18,287 nt of DNA from Candidatus Delongbacteria bacterium (GCA_016784425.1 JADHUQ010000022.1:1-18287); one strand, 5' to 3'; positions 6,141-14,909 are shown, counted from the stretch's first letter. The notes: generated by a model from the sequence alone, not told the origin. Program-made: numbers and translations.

Positions 6141-7535
6141 ATGGAGTACAGGATTGAGCGGGACCCCCTGGGCGAAGTCAAGGTTCCCGCCGCGAGTTAT
6201 TGGGGCGCGCAGACCGAACGCAGCCGTAAGAATTTTCGCATCGGGCCAGCGGCCAGCATGCCGCTTGAGATCATCCATGCATTTGCCTGCCTGAAGCAGG
6301 CCGCCGCCCTCACCAACTGCGACCTTGGCGTACTGTCGCGGGAGCGGGCTGACCTGATCGCCCGGGTTTGTGCTGAGATAATGGCCGGAAAGCTGGACGA
6401 GCAGTTCCCGCTGGTAATCTGGCAGACCGGCAGTGGCACCCAGAGCAATATGAATGTCAATGAGGTGATCGCCAACCGCGCCCAGCTGTTGAGCGGTGGC
6501 AGTCTCAGTGATTCACAGAAGGTGCTCGATCCACATGACGACGTCAACCGGAGCCAGAGCAGTAACGACGCTTTTCCCACCGCGATGCATATCGCCACCG
6601 CCAGGCTCACCCGGGAGGTAACCCTGCCAGGTGTAAGACAGCTGCGTGATACGCTCCACCAGAAGTCTCGGGACTTCAGCCAGGTTGTCAAGATCGGTCG
6701 CACCCACCTGATGGACGCTACCCCGATTACGCTGGGTCAGGTGTTCAGCGGGTATACAACGCAATTGGACAACGGCTTGCGAGCGGTAAACAACGCCCTG
6801 GAGCCGGTGTATGAACTGGCGCTGGGTGGTACTGCTGTCGGCACCGGTCTCAATGCCCCTCCCGGTTATGCGGTGGCGGTGGCACAAAAAATTGCCGAAT
6901 CTACCGGCATACCGTTTCGCACTGCACCAAACAAGTTCGAGGCGCTCGCAGCACACGATGCCCTCGTGGAGCTGAGCGGCGCCTTCCGTCGCCTGGCAGT
7001 CAGCCTGATGAAGATCGGAAACGATATCCGCCTGCTCAGCAGTGGCCCCCGCAGCGGTATCGGCGAACTTATTATCCCGACCAACGAACCGGGATCGAGC
7101 ATTATGCCGGGCAAGGTGAACCCCACCCAGGCGGAAGCGCTTACCATGGTGGCAGCCCAGGTGATGGGTAACGACGTGACGATCGGGATAGCTGGCAGTA
7201 ACGGCCATTTTGAACTCAACGTTTTCAAGCCTCTGATCGCTGCCAACCTGTTGCAAAGCGCGCGTCTGATCGGCGACGCCTGTGTGAGCTTCAGTGACAA
7301 TTGCGCAGCGGGTATCGAACCCAACCTGGCTGTGATCAAACACAACCTGGAGAATTCGCTGATGCTGGTCACCGCTCTCTGTCCACACATCGGGTACAGC
7401 AAAGCTGCCGCGATCGCCCAGAAAGCTCATCAGGACAATACAACTTTAAAGGAGGCCGCACTGGCACACGGTCTGGTCACTGCCGAAGAGTTTGACCGCT
7501 GGGTGGATCCCTCCAGGATGGTGGGAGAGGAGTAG
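6141..7535 (+). CDS. fumC: Class II fumarate hydratase
   Basis: 464 residues, against about 467 for E. coli FumC. It reversibly hydrates fumarate to L-malate in the TCA cycle, as a cytoplasmic homotetramer without an iron-sulfur cluster. The superfamily signature GSSIMPGKVNPTQAE lies at 318-332 and carries the catalytic serine loop. GRTHLMDATP (187-196) holds the active-site His189. TGSGTQSNMNVNE (97-109) and HDDVNRSQSSNDAFPTAMHI (132-151) form the rest of the substrate pocket. The N-terminal YRIERDPLGEVKVP is typical of FumC. I chose the ATG at 6141 with AGGAG at 6128-6132; the frame extends upstream to a GTG at 6072, but that stretch does not look like the family. It stands alone, with 223 bases before it and 221 after. 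Confidence 0.96.
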   Translation: MEYRIERDPLGEVKVPAASYWGAQTERSRKNFRIGPAASMPLEIIHAFACLKQAAALTNCDLGVLSRERADLIARVCAEIMAGKLDEQFPLVIWQTGSGTQSNMNVNEVIANRAQLLSGGSLSDSQKVLDPHDDVNRSQSSNDAFPTAMHIATARLTREVTLPGVRQLRDTLHQKSRDFSQVVKIGRTHLMDATPITLGQVFSGYTTQLDNGLRAVNNALEPVYELALGGTAVGTGLNAPPGYAVAVAQKIAESTGIPFRTAPNKFEALAAHDALVELSGAFRRLAVSLMKIGNDIRLLSSGPRSGIGELIIPTNEPGSSIMPGKVNPTQAEALTMVAAQVMGNDVTIGIAGSNGHFELNVFKPLIAANLLQSARLIGDACVSFSDNCAAGIEPNLAVIKHNLENSLMLVTALCPHIGYSKAAAIAQKAHQDNTTLKEAALAHGLVTAEEFDRWVDPSRMVGEE

Positions 7536-7630
7536 GGTATTTACCTGTCGTCAGCAGCACACTCCGGATTGGCGTAACAAGCGGCTTTAAGCTGACGAGG
7601 AGATCCGGTTCTGGCCATCACTCAGGAGTA

Positions 7631-7659
7631 TTTACAGTCAGGTGAACTCGTGATACAAT
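7631..7659 (+). promoter_or_regulatory. Sigma-70-type promoter for tpx
   Basis: TTTACA (7631-7636) and TACAAT (7654-7659) are separated by 17 bases, and a TG one base before the -10 box makes it an extended -10. Each box differs from consensus at a single position. Transcription would start near 7666, giving a leader of about 90 bases before the tpx ATG at 7757. This is the best promoter-like sequence I found in the window, and it implies tpx is transcribed separately from fumC. Confidence 0.7.
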
Positions 7660-7756
7660 TGGGGTTGATATGAACTCTGTAATACAAGCAGTGCCAGCAA
7701 CAATAGCTTGCTCGTTTCAGAACTTGAACATAGACATTTAATTGAAAGGAAAAGTT

Positions 7757-8257
7757 ATGGCTCAAATTACCCTGAAGGGATCACCAATTGAGACGGCCGG
7801 TATACTGCCGGCGATCGGCACCAGAGCTCCCGATTTCAGACTGGTCAAGAGCGATCTTTCCGAGAGTAGCCTGGCTGATTACACCGGCAAAAATGTTGTC
7901 CTCAACATCTTCCCCAGTCTCGACACGGCTGTCTGCGCAACCTCTGTACGACGGTTCAACAGTGACGCGGGACAACGGGAGAACACGGTCGTCCTCTGTA
8001 TCAGTGCCGATCTCCCCTTTGCCCACGGTCGTTTCTGCGAGGTAGAGGGGCTGGAAAACGTGGTCACTTTGTCAACCTTCCGGGATCATGATTTCGGCAA
8101 AAGTTACGGTGTACTCATAACCACAGGTCCCCTGCAGGGAGTGATGTCGCGGGCGGTGGTGGTACTGGGCAGCGACGGTATCGTCAAGTACACCGAGCAG
8201 GTTCCGGAGATTACCCAGGAGCCGGATTACGCTGCTGCTCTGACCGCGCTGGGATAG
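7757..8257 (+). CDS. tpx: Thiol peroxidase (atypical 2-Cys peroxiredoxin)
   Basis: 166 residues, the size of E. coli Tpx (168). It reduces hydrogen peroxide and organic hydroperoxides using thioredoxin. The peroxidatic Cys60 lies in SLDTAVCATSVRRFN (54-68) and the resolving Cys94 in GRFCEVEGLENVVTLSTFRD, both standard Tpx positions. MAQITLKGSPIETAG and PAIGTRAPDF at the start and YGVLITTGPLQGVMSRAVVV near the end are also typical. I chose the ATG at 7757 over an in-frame start at 7742, since AAAGGA (7745-7749) precedes 7757 at a normal distance and the protein then begins like its relatives. Cytoplasmic here; no signal peptide. It has its own promoter, described separately. Confidence 0.95.
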   Translation: MAQITLKGSPIETAGILPAIGTRAPDFRLVKSDLSESSLADYTGKNVVLNIFPSLDTAVCATSVRRFNSDAGQRENTVVLCISADLPFAHGRFCEVEGLENVVTLSTFRDHDFGKSYGVLITTGPLQGVMSRAVVVLGSDGIVKYTEQVPEITQEPDYAAALTALG

Positions 8258-8341
8258 AACCGCCAGCGACAAATCACTCTTTTCCAGCCGACGTTCTGCT
8301 TCCGCCGGGGGGGGCAGGCTGTCTTCAAGGAGGGACAGGCG

Positions 8342-9256
8342 ATGAAAGTACTGGTCACAGGAGCGTCAGGACTAATCGGAACGGCTTTAATCGCCTCACT
8401 GAATGCCGATGGGCAGGAGGCAATCCCGTTGCGGCGCCAGCGGCTGGAGGCAGCTACACCGGTGTGGGACCCGGAGCAGGGTATCATCAATCTGGGAGGC
8501 GTCAGCGATATCACTGCAGTCGTTCACCTGGCCGGTGAGAATATCGCCCGGGGTCGCTGGAGCCGGCGCCAGAAAACACGCATTCTCAACAGCCGTATCC
8601 GGGGTACCGGGCTGCTGGCGGATTATTGTGCCGGACTGGATCATAAACCGGATGTCATCCTGTCAGCCTCGGCTGTAGGATTCTACGGAGATCGCGGTGA
8701 AGCTTCTCTCACTGAAACCAGCTCCAGCGGGGAGGGCTTTCTACCGGAAGTGTGCCGGCAATGGGAAGGAGCAACCGCCACAGCTGCCGCGGCTGGAATC
8801 CGTGTTGTCAATCTGCGACTGGGAGCAGTTTTGAGTACCTCGGATGGTGTTCTGAAGCAGATGCTGCTCCCATTCAGGATGGGTCTTGGTGGTACCATCG
8901 GCAGTGGCCGACAGTATATGAGCTGGGTCCATATCGACGATGTAGTGGCAATGATCAGGTTTATAATTGACCATGATTCACTGCGGGGCCCGGTCAATCT
9001 TGTTGCGCCACAGGCGGTCAGCAATCGCCGGTTTATCCAGACCCTCGGCAGGCTGTTACGGCGACCAACCCTGCTGCGGTTACCGGCGTGGGCAGTTCGT
9101 CTGGCCTTTGGTGAGATGGGGACAGCACTGTTACTGGCCAGTACCCGGGCGTTACCAGGGAAGCTGTGTGACAGCGGTTACCGGTTTCTTCATCCTGAGC
9201 TCGACGCAGCACTGACACAGCTGCTGAAACCGGTGTCTACTCAGTCGTCAACTTGA
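8342..9256 (+). CDS. TIGR01777 family NAD(P)-binding epimerase-like protein (YfcH type)
   Basis: 304 residues of an extended short-chain dehydrogenase fold. The nucleotide loop TGASGLIG is at 6-13, VVHLAGENIARGRWS at 60-74, ILSASAVGFYGDRGE at 106-120 and YMSWVHIDDVV at 192-202. The C-terminal block LRLPAWAVRLAFGEMGTALLLAS is typical of the group. These blocks together define the YfcH/TIGR01777 family of predicted NAD(P)-dependent epimerases, whose substrate is not established. In place of the Y-x-x-x-K catalytic pair the family has the SAVGFYG segment, and this protein follows it. AAGGAGG at 8327-8333 gives a strong ribosome site. It lies 84 bases after tpx and could be co-transcribed. Confidence 0.9.
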   Translation: MKVLVTGASGLIGTALIASLNADGQEAIPLRRQRLEAATPVWDPEQGIINLGGVSDITAVVHLAGENIARGRWSRRQKTRILNSRIRGTGLLADYCAGLDHKPDVILSASAVGFYGDRGEASLTETSSSGEGFLPEVCRQWEGATATAAAAGIRVVNLRLGAVLSTSDGVLKQMLLPFRMGLGGTIGSGRQYMSWVHIDDVVAMIRFIIDHDSLRGPVNLVAPQAVSNRRFIQTLGRLLRRPTLLRLPAWAVRLAFGEMGTALLLASTRALPGKLCDSGYRFLHPELDAALTQLLKPVSTQSST

Positions 9257-9352
9257 GTAAGCACCAGAGCATAAGAGGTGGCAGTTTACACTTTGAATTG
9301 GAGAACCGCCTCTCTTGTTAACAGCAGTGTGTTGGTCATTACAGATCTGCAG

Positions 9353-9381
9353 TTGGCGGTAGTACGGTTATCCCCGATACT
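9353..9381 (+). promoter_or_regulatory. Possible promoter upstream of wrbA
   Basis: TTGGCG (9353-9358) and GATACT (9376-9381) are 17 bases apart, each matching consensus at four of six positions. The predicted transcript would start about 40 bases before the wrbA ATG. A short palindrome (AACCGGTT) lies just downstream near 9388-9395 and could be an operator, but nothing else supports that. Confidence 0.3.
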
Positions 9382-9430
9382 CCATTTAACCGGTTTGTTG
9401 ATGTATTACAACTCGAAAACGGAGGGTCTG

Positions 9431-10042
9431 ATGAAATTACTGATCGTCTACTATTCGATGTATGGACATGTCCTCAAGTTGGCTGAAGCGGCCGCTGCGG
9501 GGGCGCGCACAGTCGAAGAGGCAGATGTTAGCCTCCGCCGGGTTCCGGAAACCCTTCCGGAAGAAACTCTGGCGATGATGGGCGCGGTTGAAGCCCAGCA
9601 ACAGCAGATCGAGGTGCCAGTCTGTACTGTGGAAGAGCTCGGTGAAGCCGACGCTGTCATCTTTGGAACACCAACCCGGTTTGGCAACATGTGTGGCCAG
9701 ATGAGACAGTTTCTTGATTCTACCGGGCAGCTGTGGATGAAGGGAGCCCTGGTCGGCAAAGTCGGCAGCGTTATCACCAGCGCCAACAGTCAGCATGGTG
9801 GTCAGGAGTCGACTATTCTGACATTCCATATCACACTGTTACATCACGGTATGGTGATTGTCGGGCTGCCTTATTCTTTTCAGGGACAGATGCAGACCGA
9901 CCAGGTAAATGGTGGTTCCCCCTACGGCGCTTCGACTGTGGCCGGTGGTGATGGCAGTCGCCTCCCCAGTGAGAATGAACTCGCCGGTGCACATTTCCAG
10001 GGAGAGCATGTTGCCAGAATCGCCGCCAGACTCAGCAGCTGA
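9431..10042 (+). CDS. wrbA: NAD(P)H:quinone oxidoreductase, WrbA flavoprotein
   Basis: 203 residues of the flavodoxin-like WrbA family (E. coli 198). It binds FMN and reduces quinones by two electrons, limiting redox cycling. The FMN phosphate loop is YYSMYGHVLKLAEA at 7-20. GTPTRFGNMCGQMRQFLDST (79-98) is the family signature around the flavin. TSANSQHGGQE and TLLHHGMVIVGLPY (116-126 and 135-148) complete the site, and GGSPYGASTVAGGDGSR is the classic WrbA C-terminal stretch. I chose the ATG at 9431, with GGAGG at 9421-9425; the frame is open further upstream but the extension is not family-like. It probably acts in the cytoplasm with pirin and Tpx as part of a general redox-protection set (inference). 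Confidence 0.95.
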   Translation: MKLLIVYYSMYGHVLKLAEAAAAGARTVEEADVSLRRVPETLPEETLAMMGAVEAQQQQIEVPVCTVEELGEADAVIFGTPTRFGNMCGQMRQFLDSTGQLWMKGALVGKVGSVITSANSQHGGQESTILTFHITLLHHGMVIVGLPYSFQGQMQTDQVNGGSPYGASTVAGGDGSRLPSENELAGAHFQGEHVARIAARLSS

Positions 10043-10087
10043 CAGGCTGTGGAGCGACATTACTACCACCACTGAAGCTGTACTGTC

Positions 10088-10115
10088 CACGCACCCAGTG
10101 GAATATGCGTGTTTT
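10088..10115 (+). terminator. Weak candidate terminator after wrbA
   Basis: CACGCA (10088-10093) pairs perfectly with TGCGTG (10106-10111) across a 12-base loop, and the second arm runs into TTTT (10112-10115). The stem is short and the loop contains only a minimal inner pairing (CC/GG), so termination would be modest. It is the only stem-plus-T-run I found between wrbA and the CorA-type gene. Confidence 0.35.
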
Positions 10116-10158
10116 CATAGATTTGCTGGAACGATTTTCAACAGGGAGGCTCTAAATA

Positions 10159-11133
10159 ATGCAGGATTCGAATGGACTTTTCAGAGCGTACTTTTTCGAC
10201 TCTTCCGGAAAGGGCAGCACGGTCGGTTGGCCTGAATTAAGAAAGTGGCAAGCTGATCAAGGGCTGCTCTGGGTAGACCTGGATCGTCTGGCTCCGCAGA
10301 CCAGATCCTGGCTCGAAAACGAATCTGGTCTGGATCCGATAATCTGTGAAGCACTGCTCACCGAGGAGACACGACCCCGCAGTCTGACGACAGGTGACAA
10401 CCTGCTGGTGATCCTCAGGGGTGTCAATCTCAATCCGGGAGCTGATCCCGAAGATATGGTCTCGGTGCGGCTCTGGACGGATGGCCACCGGGTGATCACT
10501 GTTCGTAGTCAACGGATGCTGGCCATTGAGGATATCAGCGAGCAGTTGGCAGCGGGTGATGGGCCCACCTCCATTGGTGAGTTTGTAGCTGCACTGGCCG
10601 GTCGCCTGGTAGAACGGATGCGTCCGGTGGTGGATTCCATCCAGGACGAACTCGACGCGCTCGAAGAGGATCTGCTGGAAGGGAAGAATAAAGAGGTCCG
10701 CAGCAAGCTGAGCGGTTTGCGCCGTATGTCTGTCATCCTGCGCCGCTATCTGGCACCACAGCGTGATGTGATCTCGCGTCTTTCCCTTGATTCTCCCAGG
10801 TGGTGTGCTGATCTGCACAAAGCACAACTGCGTGAATCGGCAGACCGGATAACCCGTTATGTTGAAGATCTTGACGCAAGCAGGGAGCGGGCCGCTGTGA
10901 CCCAGGAGGAGCTGATAGCACGCACCCAGGATCGCATGAACCAGAATATGTATGTGCTGTCACTGGTGGCAGCCATCTTTCTGCCGCTGGGCTTTGTGAC
11001 CGGGCTGCTGGGGATCAACGTCGGCGGGATTCCCGGCACCGAATCTCCGCTGGGTTTTCTGGTGGTCTGTCTGATTATGGGTGTCATCGTCGCTGTGGAG
11101 CTGGTGCTGCTCTTCGTCCGGAAATGGTTCTGA
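10159..11133 (+). CDS. zntB: CorA family divalent cation transporter, ZntB-like
   Basis: 324 residues, against 327 for E. coli ZntB. A large acidic cytoplasmic domain (~1-255) with a long helix is followed by two C-terminal membrane segments (~265-284 and 298-320). The pore signature is GINVGGIPG at 285-293, where CorA proper has GMN. The GIN/GVN-GGIPG form, together with TEETRPRS (68-75) and VILRRYLAPQRDVISRL (192-208), points to the ZntB branch. These proteins move zinc and related cations across the inner membrane; the direction is debated. The ribosome site is GGGAGG about ten bases before the ATG. It is followed 67 bases later by the pirin gene. I am confident of the CorA superfamily and less so of zinc as the real substrate. 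Confidence 0.9.
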   Translation: MQDSNGLFRAYFFDSSGKGSTVGWPELRKWQADQGLLWVDLDRLAPQTRSWLENESGLDPIICEALLTEETRPRSLTTGDNLLVILRGVNLNPGADPEDMVSVRLWTDGHRVITVRSQRMLAIEDISEQLAAGDGPTSIGEFVAALAGRLVERMRPVVDSIQDELDALEEDLLEGKNKEVRSKLSGLRRMSVILRRYLAPQRDVISRLSLDSPRWCADLHKAQLRESADRITRYVEDLDASRERAAVTQEELIARTQDRMNQNMYVLSLVAAIFLPLGFVTGLLGINVGGIPGTESPLGFLVVCLIMGVIVAVELVLLFVRKWF

Positions 11134-11200
11134 GTAGCCAGGTTTTCTCACAGCGAGACTGCTCTAAGTTTACCCAACTGTTTATGAGCCAGGAGGAAAA

Positions 11201-12121
11201 TTGGACTCAACCCGCCGTGTGAAAAAAGTACTCAGAAGCGTCCCCACAATTGAGGGGGCTGGAGTCCATCTGAAAAGAGCATTTGGTTATCATCAATTGC
11301 CGGAACTCGATCCATTTTTGCTGCTCGATGATTTCGGTTCCAGTGATCCGGCTGACTACCTGAAAGGTTTTCCCTGGCACCCGCATCGCGGAATCGAAAC
11401 GATAACCTACCTGTTACGGGGAACCGTGGAGCATGGTGACAGCCTGGGAAACGAGGGTATCATCACGGCCGGTGATGTGCAATGGATGACAGCCGGCAGT
11501 GGTATTATCCATCAGGAGATGCCGCTGGGTGGAGAAGATGGGGTGATGCGGGGAACCCAGCTGTGGGCGAATCTTCCCGCAACGCACAAAATGATGACAC
11601 CCCGTTATCGCGACATCACCGGTGATCAGATACCTGTAGTGGAATTGGAGCAGGGGATGAAGATCAGGGTGATTGCGGGAGTAGTCAACGGAACCCGGGG
11701 ACCGGTACAGGATATCATTATTGATCCTCAATATCTGGACATCACACTTCCAGCCGGAAAAAAATTCTCCCATCCGGTAGAGGCAGGTTATACTGTTTTC
11801 TGTTATATCCTGTCCGGCAGCGGTTGTTTTGAACCAGCTGGATCTCCCCCGAGCGATAGATCAGCAGCACCGGCCAGTATTGATGACACTGCGGAGGATC
11901 TGGTGGATTCCGGGTGTCTGGTTATTTTCGCTGACGGCAACCAGGTGGAGATTTCCGCCGCTGATGCAGGTATACGGTTGCTCCTGATTTCCGGGAAACC
12001 GCTGGGGGAACCGGTTGCCTGGCGGGGACCAATCGTCATGAATACCCAGGCGGAGTTGAGGATTGCCTTTGAGGAATTTCAGAATGGAACCTTCATCAAA
12101 CATCAGACAACCGGGAGGTGA
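11201..12121 (+). CDS. Pirin family bicupin protein
   Basis: 306 residues from a TTG start. All four pirin metal ligands are visible: His60 and His62 in WHPHRGIET, and His104 and Glu106 in GSGIIHQEMP. The N-terminal block (RAFGYHQLPELDPFLLLDDF) and the C-terminal block ending in IVMNTQAELRIAFEEFQNGT are also standard for pirins. Bacterial pirins are Fe-binding cytoplasmic proteins, some with quercetinase activity or redox-sensing roles; the function here is open. I accept TTG at 11201 because AGGAGG (11191-11196) sits just before it and the next in-frame option, GTG at 11219, is poorly placed. The stop lies inside the ribosome site of the DUF302 gene, so the two are surely co-translated. Confidence 0.92.
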   Translation: MDSTRRVKKVLRSVPTIEGAGVHLKRAFGYHQLPELDPFLLLDDFGSSDPADYLKGFPWHPHRGIETITYLLRGTVEHGDSLGNEGIITAGDVQWMTAGSGIIHQEMPLGGEDGVMRGTQLWANLPATHKMMTPRYRDITGDQIPVVELEQGMKIRVIAGVVNGTRGPVQDIIIDPQYLDITLPAGKKFSHPVEAGYTVFCYILSGSGCFEPAGSPPSDRSAAPASIDDTAEDLVDSGCLVIFADGNQVEISAADAGIRLLLISGKPLGEPVAWRGPIVMNTQAELRIAFEEFQNGTFIKHQTTGR

Positions 12122-12123
12122 TC

Positions 12124-12507
12124 ATGTATTACATTGTTGATACCGAGAAATCGTTTGAGCAGGCGGCTGCAGACCTGGAAGAAGCTGTAGCGTTGCATAA
12201 ATTCGGAGTGCTGCATATACATGATCTGGGAGCCACCCTGCGGAGTAAGGGGGTTGAGTTCGATGAGCAATGCAGGATCTTTGAAGTCTGTAATCCTGTC
12301 ATGGCTGCCAGAGTAATGTCCGCAGACATGCGCCTCAACATGGCATTGCCCTGTCGTATCTCTGTGTATACCGATAAGAGTCAAACCAGGATCGGCCTGA
12401 TCAAGCCGGAACAGATGCTGGCGATGCTCTCACAGGACCCGGAGCTGGTAAAAACCGCCGGGGAAGTTGAGGCAGAGACCATCAAGATTATCGATGACGC
12501 CAGATAG
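12124..12507 (+). CDS. DUF302 family protein
   Basis: 127 residues matching the DUF302 layout. A predicted beta strand MYYIVDTEKSFEQAAADLEE leads in, followed by HKFGVLHIHDLGATLRSKG and the core FEVCNPVMAARVM. Then come LNMALPCRISVYTDKSQTRI and an extended C-terminal helix (~95-127). No signal peptide or membrane segment is visible, so it should be cytoplasmic. The function of the family is not known. I chose the ATG at 12124; the GGGAGG at 12113-12118 is its ribosome site and overlaps the end of the pirin gene. Two cysteines (EQC, EVC) and a third in ALPC are the only potential redox or metal residues. Confidence 0.88.
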   Translation: MYYIVDTEKSFEQAAADLEEAVALHKFGVLHIHDLGATLRSKGVEFDEQCRIFEVCNPVMAARVMSADMRLNMALPCRISVYTDKSQTRIGLIKPEQMLAMLSQDPELVKTAGEVEAETIKIIDDAR

Positions 12508-12682
12508 CAGAGCCATCCCTGCCCGTCTGAAAGGTATCACAGCACCTCCCGGTCATAAAGTCAACTGTGTCTGTGGTAGTGGTGTTCATCACCCTTGTCA
12601 GACAGCGGTGCGCTGGCGGTGGTGGCTGAATCAGGCAGGTTACGTCAGGGGACAATCACTTGATTCACCGGGAGATAATAAG

Positions 12683-13528
12683 TTGAAAAAACCAGGTTGC
12701 CAACTTGCAGTATTACTCGCTTTGCTGCTCTGCGGAACTACACTTCGAGCAGAGGGAGTGAACCGCTTTCAACTTGAATCGACAGCTGTGCAATGTCTCT
12801 ATGACATTGAGGTGGTGGTTCCAACCGCCCCACCGGCGGACGCAACGAACTATCCCGTTGCCTACTGTATGGACTGGTTCATGCTGGCGGATTATCTCAA
12901 AGCTCTGCCACGGTTGCTGGCACTGGGCCATCTGACGGAACCTTATATCCTCGTCGGTATCACACAGGGGGTGACAAGTGCGGACTGGGCAGCGATGAGA
13001 ACGAGAGATTACACCCCTGCCTACCCGACCGACGAATATTCCATCAGCACCATTTACGCCCCCGCCCTGGAAAGCTGCGGTGGTGCAGGGAGATTTACCG
13101 CTTTTCTCAAATCTGAACTCATCCCCCTTATCGAAGCGGAGTATCCCGCCGATTCCACCCGAAGATGTTTTGTCGGCTATTCTTTCGGTGGTCTCTACGG
13201 GGTTCATCTCCTGACTGAAGAGCCGGAGCTATTTCAGGATTATCTGCTGGGCAGCTCTTCACTGTGGTTCAACGATTATTACCTGGCCGCCGCACTGGAG
13301 GAGTTGACGGCAGAGCGCCTGGCTGTGATCGGGAGAGTCTATCTGAGCGTGGGTGAGGAGGAGTCCTGGGAGATGCTGAAGAGCTATGATATCCTGAGAT
13401 CCGCCTTCCAGCAGACCGGTTTTGAGGCCCCCAGGTTAAAAGTGGAGATCATCCCCGATGCCGGTCATGTCGGAGCTATGCCGATATCGCTTTACAACGG
13501 ATTTCGCTTCCTGTTTCAGAGCGAATGA
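12683..13528 (+). CDS. Secreted alpha/beta-hydrolase, putative esterase (PF00756 type)
   Basis: 281 residues. A signal peptide is clear: MKKPG, a hydrophobic core (8-17), then a likely signal peptidase I site after LRA (23). The lipobox-like LLLC is not canonical. The nucleophile elbow is GYSFGG at 165-170 with Ser167. His262 in DAGHVGAM is the catalytic base, and Glu225-227 or Asp259 are candidates for the acid. The overall order fits the esterase D / enterochelin-esterase-like family. The probable substrate class is esters in the periplasm; no specificity can be read. I place the start at the TTG at 12683, with GGGAG at 12670-12674, because the signal peptide begins there. The frame is open back to 12467, inside the DUF302 gene, but the upstream part does not look coding. 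Confidence 0.8.
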   Translation: MKKPGCQLAVLLALLLCGTTLRAEGVNRFQLESTAVQCLYDIEVVVPTAPPADATNYPVAYCMDWFMLADYLKALPRLLALGHLTEPYILVGITQGVTSADWAAMRTRDYTPAYPTDEYSISTIYAPALESCGGAGRFTAFLKSELIPLIEAEYPADSTRRCFVGYSFGGLYGVHLLTEEPELFQDYLLGSSSLWFNDYYLAAALEELTAERLAVIGRVYLSVGEEESWEMLKSYDILRSAFQQTGFEAPRLKVEIIPDAGHVGAMPISLYNGFRFLFQSE

Positions 13529-13661
13529 TAAGACTGTCGTCAAAACTATCAGACACAGCCCGATCTGCCGTGGGGTGTCAGCGGTGCTGTTACGCTTCAG
13601 CAGGAATGTTACAGCCCTGCTCCTGCAGTCGATATCGACAAAGAGAAAATTCTCAACCAGG

Positions 13662-13690
13662 TTGACACGCCACCCAATATCAGATGTCAT
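13662..13690 (+). promoter_or_regulatory. Promoter-like sequence upstream of homocysteine S-methyltransferase
   Basis: A perfect -35 box TTGACA (13662-13667) and a weaker -10 TGTCAT (13685-13690, four of six matches) are 17 bases apart. The predicted start near 13697 leaves a leader of about 20 bases, just long enough for the ribosome site. No methionine-box or riboswitch-like fold is visible in this 188-base gap. Confidence 0.45.
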
Positions 13691-13716
13691 CGGGTGGGTC
13701 GTAGAAGGGGTGAGGA

Positions 13717-14619
13717 ATGACAAAGCTGGCTGAATTCATCACCACAGGATCACCCTGCCTGCTGGATGGCGCCATGGGCACCCAACTCGCTCTGGCCGGT
13801 CTGGAGATGGGGGGGCAAAACTGTATCACAAATCCCGCACAAGTGCTGGCTATCCATCAACAGTATGCCGGGGTGGGCTGTGATATTCATCTCACCAACA
13901 CCCTCACCATGAACAGGATCTATCTGGAGACGCATGCGATCGGGGTGGATGTGGCGGAGGTAAACCTGGCCGCTGCCAGGATCGCCAGGAGTGCTCTGCT
14001 GCCCGGGCAGTTTCTGCTGGGCGACATCGGTTCCACCGGAGAGTTGCTCGAACCCTACGGTGATCAAACCACAGAGCAACTCTACGCTACTTTTAAGGAA
14101 CAGGCGGAACTACTCTATAGCGGTGCGGTGGATGGATTTCTTATCGAAACCATGATCGATTTGCGCGAGGCTCTCTGCGCCTTGCGAGCCTGTCGCGCGG
14201 TAACCCCTTTGCCTGTCCTGGTCACACTCTCCTTCCAGACTTCTGCTGCGGGGGGGCGGACTGTGATGGGCGATTCAACGGCAGAGATGGCCGTTGAGCT
14301 GGCAAGAGCAGGTGCTGCAGCTATCGGTGCCAACTGCAGCGATCTCGATTTTGCAGAAACCGCCCAGATTCTGGACATCATGCGCAACCAGGTGGACCTG
14401 CCGTTGATAGCGCAACCCAATGCCGGCAAGCCGCGGATTCAGGATGGACGGCTCGTTTACGATTTGACACCGGCAGCCTTTGCCGCAGGAATCAAACTTT
14501 GCCTTACGGCGGGGGCAACCCTGGTGGGTGGTTGTTGTGGCACTACCCCGGAACACATCCGCCATGTTGCAGAATTACTCAAAGCGGACAGCAGGCCTGA
14601 CCAGCGATCTTTCGTCTGA
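13717..14619 (+). CDS. Homocysteine S-methyltransferase family protein (MetH N-terminal domain type)
   Basis: 300 residues forming a stand-alone TIM-barrel methyltransferase of the BHMT/MetH-N family. It begins with the characteristic LLDGAMGTQL (16-24). NTLTMNR (61-67) and GDIGSTGELLEPYGD (102-116) mark substrate loops. The three zinc-binding cysteines are Cys207 in IGANCSD and Cys273-Cys274 in GGCCGTTPEH, all present. These enzymes transfer a methyl group to the thiol of homocysteine. The donor for a free-standing barrel can be S-methylmethionine, betaine or a corrinoid protein, and nothing here settles it. No cobalamin or folate domain follows: the protein stops at 14617-14619 and the adjacent sequence is a gene remnant. 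The ribosome site AAGGGG lies at 13705-13710. It is the first gene of a possible sulfur amino-acid patch with the PLP enzyme downstream. Confidence 0.9.
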   Translation: MTKLAEFITTGSPCLLDGAMGTQLALAGLEMGGQNCITNPAQVLAIHQQYAGVGCDIHLTNTLTMNRIYLETHAIGVDVAEVNLAAARIARSALLPGQFLLGDIGSTGELLEPYGDQTTEQLYATFKEQAELLYSGAVDGFLIETMIDLREALCALRACRAVTPLPVLVTLSFQTSAAGGRTVMGDSTAEMAVELARAGAAAIGANCSDLDFAETAQILDIMRNQVDLPLIAQPNAGKPRIQDGRLVYDLTPAAFAAGIKLCLTAGATLVGGCCGTTPEHIRHVAELLKADSRPDQRSFV

Positions 14620-14706
14620 CACCCCCCTTCTGGCAATCTGCTTCCAGAATCAGGACAAAATCCGGCGCTGAATATATCATGAACGAGTACTGGATTCCCA
14701 GGCATC

Positions 14707-14909
14707 AGGGATTTCGATCTGGCGCTTGCTGGTCCTGCCCTGTTTGATCCCAAAATTGTGCTTCCCGCTTGCTGACCGGTCGTTTTGAACATCCGGAACA
14801 TCGGAAGTACTGGCCGCTGATGCTCAACAGACTCCTTGAAGGATTTCGGGAAAGATTTGATATCACCCATCAGGACAGGGAGCTGCTCTTCCGCTGCTCT
14901 GTTTTATAG
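14707..14909 (+). pseudogene. Unidentified gene remnant with one frame change
   Basis: Two coherent pieces adjoin. Piece one, from 14707, reads RDFDLALAGPALFDPKIVLP, then meets TGA near 14773. Shifting frame at that point gives LTGRFEHPEHRKYWPLMLNR, then LLEGFRERFDITHQDRELLF, and a stop TAG at 14907-14909. The charged, helical second piece looks like real protein rather than noise. I see no intact start, and no full-length frame exists in the 486-base gap between the homocysteine methyltransferase and the PLP enzyme. I do not recognise the family. It may be the remains of an enzyme formerly in this operon, or a single sequencing error in a short real gene. Confidence 0.4.

Noticed and set aside
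6513..7430. Minus-strand open frame (305 codons) opposite fumC
   Set aside because: The plus strand is an unambiguous FumC; the minus frame has no motif and no ribosome site.
7549..7597. CGTCAGC/GCTGACG inverted repeat after fumC
   Set aside because: The loop is 35 bases and no T-run follows; not convincing as a terminator or operator.
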